Shown here one piece after another: positions 38,676 to 49,647 of a DNA stretch of 64,000 nucleotides. The stretch's first letter is position 1, and the number at the start of each line of letters is the position of its first letter. The position numbers and the translations under genes are program-made. The notes beneath the pieces were generated by a model. That model saw only the letters and a list, made by a program, of their open reading frames with translations. It had not been told where the DNA came from and did no database searches. This DNA comes from Oligoflexales bacterium (GTDB taxonomy: Bacteria > Bdellovibrionota_B > Oligoflexia > Oligoflexales > RGVZ01): positions 1-64,000 of the forward strand of contig CANILH010000004.1 of NCBI GenBank assembly GCA_947468665.1, in the 5' to 3' direction.

Positions 38676-40100
38676 TCAATTGACCAGCTCGCCAAGCATC
38701 GCGACCTTATTTCCGCTAGTAAGGCGCACGGGTAGAGTCATGCCAAGTAAATTAGCCGAGCTATTCACGCGTACTGACCTATATTCCTTGGTACGCCCAA
38801 CCCAAATACCGGGATATTTCCGGCTTTCATAAATAAATAAAACATCTTTTGTGCGGCCAACCTCATTGGCAACCATTTCGGCCGTTATCACATCCTGGAT
38901 CGCGTTTAATCGATTCAGACGCTCGACTTTAACGCTTTCGGAAATTTGACCGGCAAACCTGGCGGCAGCTGTTCCACGTCGAGATGAATATTTAAATGCG
39001 AAAATAAAGGCAAAGCGGACAGCCGACATAAGTCGCAGCGTATCCTCAAACTCCTCCTCGGTCTCGCCGGGGAAGCCAACAATCAAATCCGTACTGATCG
39101 CGATCGCGGGAACCTCTTCACGGAGCCAATTTATTCGCTCCAAATACTGCTCAACCGTTACCTTGCGCCTCATCCGATCAAGGACTGTATTACTGCCAGA
39201 CTGCACTGGAAGGTGAATATGCCGCCCCATCTTAGGCTGGCTGGCGAAAAGACGGGCTAGCGGCCGCGTGAAATCATGGGGGTTTGACGTCGTAAAACGC
39301 AAACGCTCCAAACCTTTCAGCTGGGCTACCGAGGACAACAGATCAACAAATGGTCCACCATCTTCAGGAACGTCATCACGACCCATCAAATCAAGCCCAT
39401 AGCTATTAACATTCTGCCCCAGGAGAGTAATCTCACGGGCGCCGTTTCTGACCATATACTCAACTTCACGAAGTATTTCGTCCTTCGCACGGCTTATCTC
39501 GCGCCCCCTCGTAAATGGAACCACGCAGAATGTACAAAAATTATTGCATCCCTGAATGATGTTGACGAATCTTGTAACTTCTGGCTTTCCAGATACTGAA
39601 GGAATATGAAGGACTGGATCATCGGAGACGGCCTCGCGCCCAACATCGTTCTCATCACGGGCGTGGCGGTCAAAGCCTGTCGCGACGACGGACTGTCCGG
39701 TAGCCATATTCTCCCGCAAAAGCCCTGGAAGCTCATCAATCTTTCCTGGGCCAATCAAAACATCGATCTGGGGGGCCTGCTCTATCAGCTTTTTCCCATC
39801 CGCCTGAGCGACACAACCTGCCACTGCAATCCTAAGGTCAGGATTTTTTGCCTTCAGCTCATTTAAAGCTCCAAGTCGACTGAGAACCTTATGACGGGCC
39901 TTTTCCCGTATGTGACAGGTATTCAGCAAAATAAGATCTGCCGTCTCCGCCCCATCGCGACTGAGCTCATAATTATTCGCCTCAAGAAGCGCCAGCATGC
40001 GCTCGCTGTCAGCGATATTCATCTGGCAACCCCATGTCTCAATATGGACCTTACGCTTTCGCGACGCAGCCGTGATTGTATCTATTTGAATGCCTGTCAT
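38676..40100 (-). CDS. miaB: tRNA-2-methylthio-N6-dimethylallyladenosine synthase MiaB
   Basis: ETWGCQMNIADSERM, IIQGCNNFCTFCVVPFTRGRE, LGQNVNSYG, PVQSGSNTVLDRMRR; C-terminal TRAM-like segment. Confidence 0.96.
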   Translation of the reverse strand: MTGIQIDTITAASRKRKVHIETWGCQMNIADSERMLALLEANNYELSRDGAETADLILLNTCHIREKARHKVLSRLGALNELKAKNPDLRIAVAGCVAQADGKKLIEQAPQIDVLIGPGKIDELPGLLRENMATGQSVVATGFDRHARDENDVGREAVSDDPVLHIPSVSGKPEVTRFVNIIQGCNNFCTFCVVPFTRGREISRAKDEILREVEYMVRNGAREITLLGQNVNSYGLDLMGRDDVPEDGGPFVDLLSSVAQLKGLERLRFTTSNPHDFTRPLARLFASQPKMGRHIHLPVQSGSNTVLDRMRRKVTVEQYLERINWLREEVPAIAISTDLIVGFPGETEEEFEDTLRLMSAVRFAFIFAFKYSSRRGTAAARFAGQISESVKVERLNRLNAIQDVITAEMVANEVGRTKDVLFIYESRKYPGIWVGRTKEYRSVRVNSSANLLGMTLPVRLTSGNKVAMLGELVN

Positions 40101-40120
40101 TTGGAATACCCTTAAATCTA

Positions 40121-41659
40121 TCAGCGACGATTTTTTTTGCGCGCGTCCTTAGAGGCTTTGCGCATTTTCTTAAGCTTTTCACGATCAATCTTCTTTGGTG
40201 CTGCGAGAGTTTCTCCTCCAAACATATCGCCCATACCCGGCATTGCCGGCATACCTCCGCCGCCCGCCATACTCTGGGCCATCTTGCGCATTTGATTAAG
40301 CTGACCAAGACCCCCCATGCCGGGAATTTTTCCGAGCATACCGCCCAGTCCCTTACCCATCATTCCCATCATCTGACGCATCGACTTAAATCGTTTAATC
40401 AGATCATGGACATCACCCGATTTTGTGCCGCTGCCCTTAGCGATACGACGGACGCGTCCATCGTTAAATACACCGGGATTAACCCGTTCCAGATCAGTCA
40501 TCGAGTCAATCATGGCCTTGACCTTTACGAGTTCACGGTCATCAAGGCTAGCCCCTTTGGGAATCATTCCCTGCATAGGAAGCTTAGCCATAATGTCTTT
40601 AAGCGATCCCATTTGCTGAATCATTGAGAGTTGCTGGTAAAAATCCTTGAAGGTAAATTGACCGTCAAGCATTTTCATCATCTCGGCTTCTTTATCGCCA
40701 GTGTGAACTCTCTCGAAGTCCTCGATGAGGCCTACAACATCGCCCATACCTAAAATCCGGCTGGCGAGGCCCTCAGGACGGAACTCCTCAAGACGTGCGA
40801 GATCTTCGCCCATACCAAGGAATTTTAACGGCTTGCCCGTTACGCGACGAATACTGAGAGCAGCACCGCCCCGGGTATCTCCGTCAAGCTTCGTCATGAC
40901 TACGCCTGAGATATCCAGGCGATCATTGAACGCCTTGGCTGTTGTTACCGCGTCCTGTCCCATCATCGCGTCACAGACGAATAAAATATTATCCGGCTTA
41001 GCGACGGCTTTAATATCATCAAGCTCGGTCATCAATGCGCTGTCTATTGTCAATCGACCGGCGGTATCGAGAAGAATGACGTCCCGTCCAAGCTCAAATG
41101 CCTTGTCAATCGCCTTCTCGCAGATTTCCAGCGGCGTCGCTCCCTCAATATGAAATACTGGCACATCAAGTTTTCGCCCAAGAACTTTCAACTGTTCAAC
41201 AGCGGCGGGTCGATAAATATCAGCGGCCACAAGCATTGGTTTTCGCTTGTGCTTGGTCATCAAATAGTTCGCGAGCTTTCCGGTAGTGGTCGTTTTTCCG
41301 CTGCCCTGCAGGCCAACCATCATAATTGTAGTAGGACGATTAACGGCGAACCGAAGCGACGAGTCCGGCTCGCCCATAAGAGCTTCAAGCTCGGTTTTAC
41401 AAATTTTAACAAAGTGATCAGCCGGAGTGACCCGCACACGCTGAGCGCCGCTTCCCGCTTTGAGATCGACCGATATCCCAAGAGCCTCAGCCTTGACCTT
41501 CGCCAAGAAGTCTTTGGCGACACCATACTCAACATCAGCCTCTAAAAGACTTTTTCGGATCTCACTGATGGCCTCATTGAGATTGTCCTCCGATAAGGTA
41601 GCTTTGCCCGAAAATTTCTCCCGCGCGACGCGAAAACCATCACTTAAAATATCCAACAT
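40121..41659 (-). CDS. ffh: Signal recognition particle protein Ffh
   Basis: GLQGSGKTTTTGKLA, DTAGRLTIDSALM, TKLDGDTRGGAALS, Met-rich C-terminal M domain. Confidence 0.97.
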   Translation of the reverse strand: MLDILSDGFRVAREKFSGKATLSEDNLNEAISEIRKSLLEADVEYGVAKDFLAKVKAEALGISVDLKAGSGAQRVRVTPADHFVKICKTELEALMGEPDSSLRFAVNRPTTIMMVGLQGSGKTTTTGKLANYLMTKHKRKPMLVAADIYRPAAVEQLKVLGRKLDVPVFHIEGATPLEICEKAIDKAFELGRDVILLDTAGRLTIDSALMTELDDIKAVAKPDNILFVCDAMMGQDAVTTAKAFNDRLDISGVVMTKLDGDTRGGAALSIRRVTGKPLKFLGMGEDLARLEEFRPEGLASRILGMGDVVGLIEDFERVHTGDKEAEMMKMLDGQFTFKDFYQQLSMIQQMGSLKDIMAKLPMQGMIPKGASLDDRELVKVKAMIDSMTDLERVNPGVFNDGRVRRIAKGSGTKSGDVHDLIKRFKSMRQMMGMMGKGLGGMLGKIPGMGGLGQLNQMRKMAQSMAGGGGMPAMPGMGDMFGGETLAAPKKIDREKLKKMRKASKDARKKNRR

Positions 41660-41819
41660 GTTCGAGCTCCCGACTTGGTCCTTTGGTCAGCCCGGAACGG
41701 GCAAAAAGGCCAGCAATCTTAGAGAATAGCGTCCAAGATTAGGAGCGTATAACGGCATTCCTGAGAATCGTCAATACAAAGGGTCGTGGTGATAAAATTA
41801 CAGTAATAATTGTGGGTAT

Positions 41820-43391
41820 TTACCAAGTCCGGATTGCGTGATTCCTCGACTCGCCCCAACCAATCTCACCGGTAGTCTTGGGAGCACTCTCATCGTCGAT
41901 ATCCTCGGAATCGAGGGGATTGGCGGGGAGAACATGCACTGTATACTTATAACGCCCTTCCGGCAGACGCAGAAGTTTGGATTGACCATTGTCCATCACA
42001 AACTCCGTTTCCGAACTGAGAGACTGAAGTAAATACCTAGAAAGCGCGGCCATTTCCACATTTGAAGCATCACTACGTCTCTCATATATCTGACCACACT
42101 CAAGAGTAAATCCATCGCCAGTCAGACGCATGCCATCCGCGATCCGCAAAAGCCCCCACGTCTCGCCAAAAACTGGGTGCCAGCACATATCGGCACGCGC
42201 CGCCTTAGGAAGATCCGCCCCTGACGCCTTACCGGCCATATCAGCGACCTCAAAATATTTCTTAGATCTTCCAGAACGCTTTCCTCGCAAAAGCTTCCGG
42301 GGACGCTCGTCGCTATCTGATCGGCCAAGGTACTTTTTGGCCTCATCCACAAGATTTTTTGAGACCGACTCGTCAGGAGCGATCGTCACGCGCAACGGCT
42401 GGCGGGAAACTTCCTGGGCGCGACCTGGAATCGTTTGTATCGGAATCTTTACACTTAATAGTCCCACCCGGCTTATTCCCTCATAAAGCTCCCGAAGCAT
42501 CGTGAGCTCCTGAGTTCCCTTAAGCAACCCAAAAAGCGCCGCCTCACGACGTAGCTTTGCGTCTCCTGAACACAGCGCCTGCTGCCAGCGATGAGATGTC
42601 ATGACAACAGGCAGCTCCTCAGGAATACTGAATTGAAGGACACGGCAAAATTTCGTGAAACCCTCGTCATTTGCCACATCGGCAGCTGTCCGGGCCAGTG
42701 TGCTAACGACACCTGTACGACGCGCTAGAATGTACGGCTGCCGGCTCCATTTACGAATCATCGCCTTTTGAAATTCCTCGGTCTTTACCAGTGCCGGTTG
42801 CGGCAAAAGAGCGTCCAGGTAACACCGGGCGACTCGCGAATCAAAGTCAATTGACTTACAGTCCGGTACCACTTTGCCGATCGCGGCCAGTAACATTTTA
42901 GTCAGCGCGCCATACCGCTCGTCGCCGATCGTAATGTAACCACCAACGGACTCTCGTGACGAAGCACAAATCTCGTCTTTAAGGTCCTGAGGAATCTCGC
43001 CACCCAGCAACTTAGTCTCGGAGTCCTCTATAAGGGCGACCGCCAGCTGACCGCTTTCCTCCTCAAAAGTTATGTCGTAGCTCTGCCCGAGAACGAGCAG
43101 TGACGTGCCAAATACAAATTTTTTATCGATACAAGATTTCGCGCTAAGCCTCAGAAACCCTGGAGTCGCTCCGGTAGACGCAGGGCGCAGTTGGATCCAG
43201 CTTTCTTTGACCAAATCAGAGATTGTCAGCAGCGATATCGCGTCACGCGAGGATGACAAGCCGGTCACATCAGTGGTCGCTGGAGCGCGCCCCTTGCATG
43301 CCGTGAGACTAAAAATTAAGAATATACTAAATGGAAATAGCGAGCGCTCAACGACGCTCAATTTTCTGGATAGCGAATTCAACCCTCTCAT
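41820..43391 (-). CDS. Predicted lipoprotein of unknown function
   Basis: Restarting at MRGLNSLSRKL gives signal peptide and lipobox IFSLTACKG. Confidence 0.65.
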   Translation of the reverse strand: MRGLNSLSRKLSVVERSLFPFSIFLIFSLTACKGRAPATTDVTGLSSSRDAISLLTISDLVKESWIQLRPASTGATPGFLRLSAKSCIDKKFVFGTSLLVLGQSYDITFEEESGQLAVALIEDSETKLLGGEIPQDLKDEICASSRESVGGYITIGDERYGALTKMLLAAIGKVVPDCKSIDFDSRVARCYLDALLPQPALVKTEEFQKAMIRKWSRQPYILARRTGVVSTLARTAADVANDEGFTKFCRVLQFSIPEELPVVMTSHRWQQALCSGDAKLRREAALFGLLKGTQELTMLRELYEGISRVGLLSVKIPIQTIPGRAQEVSRQPLRVTIAPDESVSKNLVDEAKKYLGRSDSDERPRKLLRGKRSGRSKKYFEVADMAGKASGADLPKAARADMCWHPVFGETWGLLRIADGMRLTGDGFTLECGQIYERRSDASNVEMAALSRYLLQSLSSETEFVMDNGQSKLLRLPEGRYKYTVHVLPANPLDSEDIDDESAPKTTGEIGWGESRNHAIRTW

Positions 43392-43851
43392 GGAGTCCTC
43401 CGACTTCTGGATTGCTGGCCTCAACAGTCCACGCGACAGGCTGCGACATACGCAGCACATGGCGAGCGACCTCTACACCATCAGCATTCTCAGAAATCAA
43501 CGTGACATCCTTGAGGCCTGTATTGCCTCTCATCAGTGAATTTGCCCAGAGATATAGAGAAGGGTCCGTGACGAAATCACGACTCAGCTCAACCCGACCC
43601 GCGTCACGATGCCCGGAAAACCCAACCAAGCGGTCAAGATTTTTTACCGGACTGAACGCGCCGTAATTAACGCCGTCAATTTCAACAATCATACGGGCAA
43701 CCTTACCCGAGAACGCTGCTGGCAATCGCTCAGTCGCGGCAATTGGAACAAGAACCAAAGCAAGTAAACATGCGTTGGCAACTCGAACCAATCGGCTAGG
43801 CTGCTGATTTAATTTGAAATTCCGCAACAGGCGCACGGCATCCCCTGACAT
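43348..43851 (-). CDS. Membrane-anchored protein resembling the phage tail-tube (T4 gp19-like) family
   Basis: TM segment, then FSPVKNL...GRVELSRDFVTDPSLYLWANSLMRG...VTLISENADGVEVARHVLRMSQPVAWTVEASNPEVGGLHERVEFAIQKIE. Confidence 0.5.
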   Translation of the reverse strand: MSGDAVRLLRNFKLNQQPSRLVRVANACLLALVLVPIAATERLPAAFSGKVARMIVEIDGVNYGAFSPVKNLDRLVGFSGHRDAGRVELSRDFVTDPSLYLWANSLMRGNTGLKDVTLISENADGVEVARHVLRMSQPVAWTVEASNPEVGGLHERVEFAIQKIERR

Positions 43852-43986
43852 TTGATTAACTCTGGCTTCTGAGGTTACAGCTAAATTCTAACACCCACCA
43901 CCAGAAAATACTAGAGACCGAACAAAAAACTTGACAGCCCATTATTTCAACCGCTACTGCCATCCGATAAGGCTATCGACACATCT

Positions 43987-44370
43987 TCAGGAAAGTTTAG
44001 CGATAGCTTCAATTTCCACATTCACATCGCGCGGCAATCGCGCCACTTCAACTGTGGCTCTGGCTGGAAAAGGCTGCGGGAAGAAGGTTCCGTAGACCTC
44101 ATTGACAACCGAGAAGCTTCCCATGTCTTTAAGAAAAATGGTCGTTTTTACCACATCACCAAGTGACCCTCCGGCAGCCTCAATAATAGAACGAAGATTC
44201 TCCAAAACTTTTTTTGTCTCGTCGGCGACTCCGGTGCAAATCAACTCACCTGACTTCGCGTCAAGGGGGATTTGGCCCGAGACAAACAATAGGTCCCCGG
44301 CCCGAACAGCTTGGGAATAAGGGCCTATAGCGGCTGGAGCGTTCGCGGTTTGGATGACTTGCTTCTTCAT
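43987..44370 (-). CDS. ridA: RidA family reactive intermediate/imine deaminase
   Basis: IGPYSQAVRAGDLLFVSGQIPLD, PFPARATVEVARLPRDVNVEIEAIA. Confidence 0.95.
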   Translation of the reverse strand: MKKQVIQTANAPAAIGPYSQAVRAGDLLFVSGQIPLDAKSGELICTGVADETKKVLENLRSIIEAAGGSLGDVVKTTIFLKDMGSFSVVNEVYGTFFPQPFPARATVEVARLPRDVNVEIEAIAKLS

Positions 44371-44576
44371 GGAAGACCTCGGGGGTAGAAAATAATTAGA
44401 TCAAAAATTTTGGGGTTAAATAGTTACCTGGTGAACCACAAAAAACAAGGCCTTTTTGCAATGGATTCAGTGTTGTAATAGCATCTGGTTATTTCTATAA
44501 TGAACGGGAAGCGCGTTTTTTAATCAGAGCCCCAAACTCTTATCTATACCCCATATACTGAGATGAGGTCCTCCTC

Positions 44577-45371
44577 GTGTTGACATATCCACAAATTGAT
44601 CCCGTTATCCTCGAACTCGGTCCACTTCAATTACGCTGGTATAGCCTAATGTACGTTATCGGGCTGATGGCTGTTTATTATTTTTTCCGTTATGCGTCGC
44701 GCAAGGGAACTTTAAAACTCAGCGATCTGGAAATCGAGTCTGTCATGCTTTACGGATTAATCGGAATGATCGCCGGTGCTCGTTTAACATATGTATTTGT
44801 GTACAATTTCGATCACTATATGCAGCATCCGGACGAAATCCTGGCCACCTGGAAGGGAGGACTTTCCTTTCATGGCGCTATAATGGGAATCGCTCTCGCG
44901 ACTTTTCTATACGCACGCCGCCATAAAAAAAGCTTCCTGAATATAACTGATCACATGGTCACTGTGGCTCCGGTCGGACTTGGCTTTGGGCGTATCGGAA
45001 ATTTTATTAATGGTGAGCTTTGGGGGCGTGTCACCGAGGCCCCCATTGGAATGATCTTTCCGGATGCCGGTCCATTTCCCCGCCATCCGTCTCAATTATA
45101 TGAATCCCTTTTTGAAGGCTGGATTTTGCTTGCCATAATGTGGCTTTTTTATCGCAAGCAGCCCCGCACCGGAGTTATCTCGGCGTTCTTCCTGATTTTC
45201 TATGCGACTTTTAGATTCTTTATCGAGTTCTTCCGCGAACCGGACTCCCAACTCGGTGCGATTCTTGGCCCATTTAGCATGGGACAGGTACTTTGCGCGA
45301 TCATGTGGGTATGCGGAGCCATCATTTTAACGTTTGCGGTCAATACTCCGGCTGAGAAAAACGCCGCTTAA
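44577..45371 (+). CDS. lgt: Prolipoprotein diacylglyceryl transferase
   Basis: LRWYSLMYVIGLMAVYYFF, GGLSFHGAIMGIALA, GRIGNFINGELWGR, HPSQLYES; GTG start. Confidence 0.95.
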   Translation: MLTYPQIDPVILELGPLQLRWYSLMYVIGLMAVYYFFRYASRKGTLKLSDLEIESVMLYGLIGMIAGARLTYVFVYNFDHYMQHPDEILATWKGGLSFHGAIMGIALATFLYARRHKKSFLNITDHMVTVAPVGLGFGRIGNFINGELWGRVTEAPIGMIFPDAGPFPRHPSQLYESLFEGWILLAIMWLFYRKQPRTGVISAFFLIFYATFRFFIEFFREPDSQLGAILGPFSMGQVLCAIMWVCGAIILTFAVNTPAEKNAA

Positions 45372-45909
45372 GTGGCGTCTTGCGCCTCGCAGCGGGCTCC
45401 GGCAAAAAAGCTTTAAGACTCACCGCGAAAGCGATTGCCAGCGCGTCACTTGCGTCAAGAGGCAAATCTCCTTTATTAAATCCCATCAACGCCTGAAGGG
45501 CCTGATAAACCTGTTCTTTGGTTGCGGCGCCGTGACCGGCCACCACGCGTTTAACTTCCGCCGGGGTTATCTCGTGAACGGGAATACCGTGCCGGCCAAT
45601 CGCCGCGATTAACGCGCCGCGCGCCTCACCAAGTTTGATCGCCGACTGGGCATTTACCCCTTGAAAGGCTTTTTCAATTCCAGCCGCCGTAGGCCCCAAT
45701 TCCGCGACCAGGTCAAAGAGAGTTGCGTGCAATTCGGTCAACCTCGGAGGCATGGCCAAATTCGCGTTCGCACGCATAATTCCTGCGTCCAGAATTTTCC
45801 AGTCCGCTGGAACGCGCGGTATTGGTTTTTTGGCGCCAATCAAGGCAAAACCGACCACCCGACTTCCGGGGTCGATTCCTAAAATTCGTGGAAAATGGGT
45901 CATGGTCAA
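45340..45909 (-). CDS. ruvC: Holliday junction resolvase RuvC
   Basis: ILGIDPGSRVVGFALI, GIEKAFQGVNAQSAIKLGEARGALIAA, HGAATKEQV, DASDALAIA. Confidence 0.95.
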   Translation of the reverse strand: MTMTHFPRILGIDPGSRVVGFALIGAKKPIPRVPADWKILDAGIMRANANLAMPPRLTELHATLFDLVAELGPTAAGIEKAFQGVNAQSAIKLGEARGALIAAIGRHGIPVHEITPAEVKRVVAGHGAATKEQVYQALQALMGFNKGDLPLDASDALAIAFAVSLKAFLPEPAARRKTPLKRRFSQPEY

Positions 45910-45943
45910 GTTTTCACGTTAAATTTTATTCACTATTGAATGA

Positions 45944-47772
<1,829 letters not shown>

Positions 47773-47775
47773 AAA

Positions 47776-48207
47776 ATGCATTTAGCGATTACCCCATTTG
47801 ATCTGCTCATAGCTGCCATTGGAGGCGGCTGCTTTGGGATTATCTTCAGGATTCCACCCAAGTACTTAATTCACGCGACAGTTCTCGCGATGATCGCCAA
47901 ACTCGGGGCAGCCCAGATTAGTGAGAGCGCCCATGTCGGGTTCGCGACGTTTGTCAGCGCATTTGTTGTCGGCTCCATAAGCCATATTTTCGCCAGACTG
48001 ACCGGTAAGCCAGCCCAGGCGTTTCTTATCCCCGGTGTTATGTTTCTCGTCCCCGGGACTAGTATCTACAAGGCGTTCGCGGGCGCTATGAGTGCCGATT
48101 ACCAGTCTGCGATGGCGCTTCTGGTTCAGGCAATAGTTGTTACGGCGTCAATTTCTTTCGCCTTGTTACTTGCCAATTGGATTGTACCAAGCCGCAGGAC
48201 ACTTTAA
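47776..48207 (+). CDS. Threonine/serine exporter family, DUF3815-like partner
   Basis: FIVGSISHIFARLTGKPAQAFLIPGVMFLVPGTSIYKAF-type motif; 3 bp after the ThrE-like gene. Confidence 0.85.
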   Translation: MHLAITPFDLLIAAIGGGCFGIIFRIPPKYLIHATVLAMIAKLGAAQISESAHVGFATFVSAFVVGSISHIFARLTGKPAQAFLIPGVMFLVPGTSIYKAFAGAMSADYQSAMALLVQAIVVTASISFALLLANWIVPSRRTL

Positions 48208-48282
48208 TTTTTTAATTAGATGCTCATCCCGCGAGAACCTGATTGACGCTGATATCGCATGTCAAAAAGGCAAGTTACTAAA

Positions 48283-48825
48283 TTAAAAAAACGTCACTTC
48301 TGCCGCTTCTTGCTCCTCGGGAAGGCCAGGAATATATCGTCTTATTATTTCACGCTCGCCAAACATCGTCGTGACATTAAGAAGCTTTTCGCCAAAATCC
48401 CTTGTCTGGTCCGGAGTCAGATTAACGCCGATCTCAATCCGGGTGGCTATCCATATTTTCATGACCTTGCCGAGATTTTCCATCTGCTGGCGAATAGAGT
48501 CCTGAAACTGCAGGGCTTCCACAATGGGCATGACGACGTCATTAACACTGCGATGCTCGATAACGAGCACTGACAAGGCCGAGATCAATTTTCTCAATGT
48601 AGCGGCCGTCGTTTTTTGCTCGACTTCGGACATAACGGATTCCAGGTTCTTAACCGCGTTCAGCGTATCAGAGGACATTTTAGAGATTCGACTGGAGTCC
48701 TTGAGCAAAAAATCAATGACCTTCGAGATTGACCGCACCGCCTCGTCACTATCATTAATACAATTAAGCATAATCGTATTGGAATACTCAATCATCGACT
48801 CATAAAAAACGGTTTGTGCGCTCAT
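48283..48825 (-). CDS. CheZ-like protein of unknown function
   Basis: VMPIVEALQFQDSIRQQMENLGKVM; start reassigned to 48825 with AGGAACACC RBS. Confidence 0.5.
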   Translation of the reverse strand: MSAQTVFYESMIEYSNTIMLNCINDSDEAVRSISKVIDFLLKDSSRISKMSSDTLNAVKNLESVMSEVEQKTTAATLRKLISALSVLVIEHRSVNDVVMPIVEALQFQDSIRQQMENLGKVMKIWIATRIEIGVNLTPDQTRDFGEKLLNVTTMFGEREIIRRYIPGLPEEQEAAEVTFF

Positions 48826-48871
48826 GCGGTGTTCCTTTAAATGATTTATCATCAAGCGTTGGAAATAATTT

Positions 48872-49510
48872 TCACACGAGCGCGTCAAAAAGAGTCATGT
48901 CATCAACGATGTCTTTTGGCGCGGTGCGTTTTAAAACATTCGGATAAAACGCCTGACGTTCTACCGCGGAACTTAAGGTTTTCGCGATCGATTCAGCCAT
49001 AGCTGTCACCTCCGCCTCCGACTTTGGCGGCGAAGTCAGACTGAAGTTCCACGCCTCCACCATGTGCTGGAGGCGCTGTTTAATCGCGTCCTCAAACTGC
49101 ATGCTGGTCAATACTGGCACGAGCTTCTCTTTAAGCCCGGTCTCGAGCTGAATAATTGTTTCCAGTTGCTTCTGAACACCGGATAGTGAAAGACGCGTGC
49201 GCTTGGCTTCGTCATTTTCTTTTACGGCACGCAAATCAGCGGGCGCGCCGCCACCTGCCATGTCCGCCTGAACCGCGTCAAAGATATCGTCTACCTCGCG
49301 ATTCATAGCTTCTTTACTCGCCGCCACGTCAGCATCCGAGAAATACAGATCATGGAAATCCGAGACCGCTTTCTGCTGCTCGGAACTGAGGTATTCTCCG
49401 CTATTTCTTAAAATCATCTCGACTGCGCCAGCGGCGGCGACACTTGTCATCTCCGCCCAGTCACGCATGATTGATAAAAACGCGTCGTCAATTTTATTGC
49501 CGCCTGCCAT
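48872..49510 (-). CDS. CheZ-like protein of unknown function (paralogue)
   Basis: LVPVLTSMQFEDAIKQRLQHMVEAW; C-terminal acidic peptide DIVDDMTLFDALV. Confidence 0.5.
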   Translation of the reverse strand: MAGGNKIDDAFLSIMRDWAEMTSVAAAGAVEMILRNSGEYLSSEQQKAVSDFHDLYFSDADVAASKEAMNREVDDIFDAVQADMAGGGAPADLRAVKENDEAKRTRLSLSGVQKQLETIIQLETGLKEKLVPVLTSMQFEDAIKQRLQHMVEAWNFSLTSPPKSEAEVTAMAESIAKTLSSAVERQAFYPNVLKRTAPKDIVDDMTLFDALV

Positions 49511-49647
49511 GAAAAATCCTGTCGTATGAAAGAGGTAATTCGTGAAATTTCTGCGTGGACGTTATGGTAACCCAAATCTCAGGTACAAAAAATCAGGGAG
49601 CTTACCCAGCCCCCCGATCGCTCACTATTAAAATAATTGTCAAAATA

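Noticed and set aside
40076-40627. 183-aa ORF antisense to ffh
   Set aside because: His-rich shadow of the Met/Gly-rich Ffh M domain.
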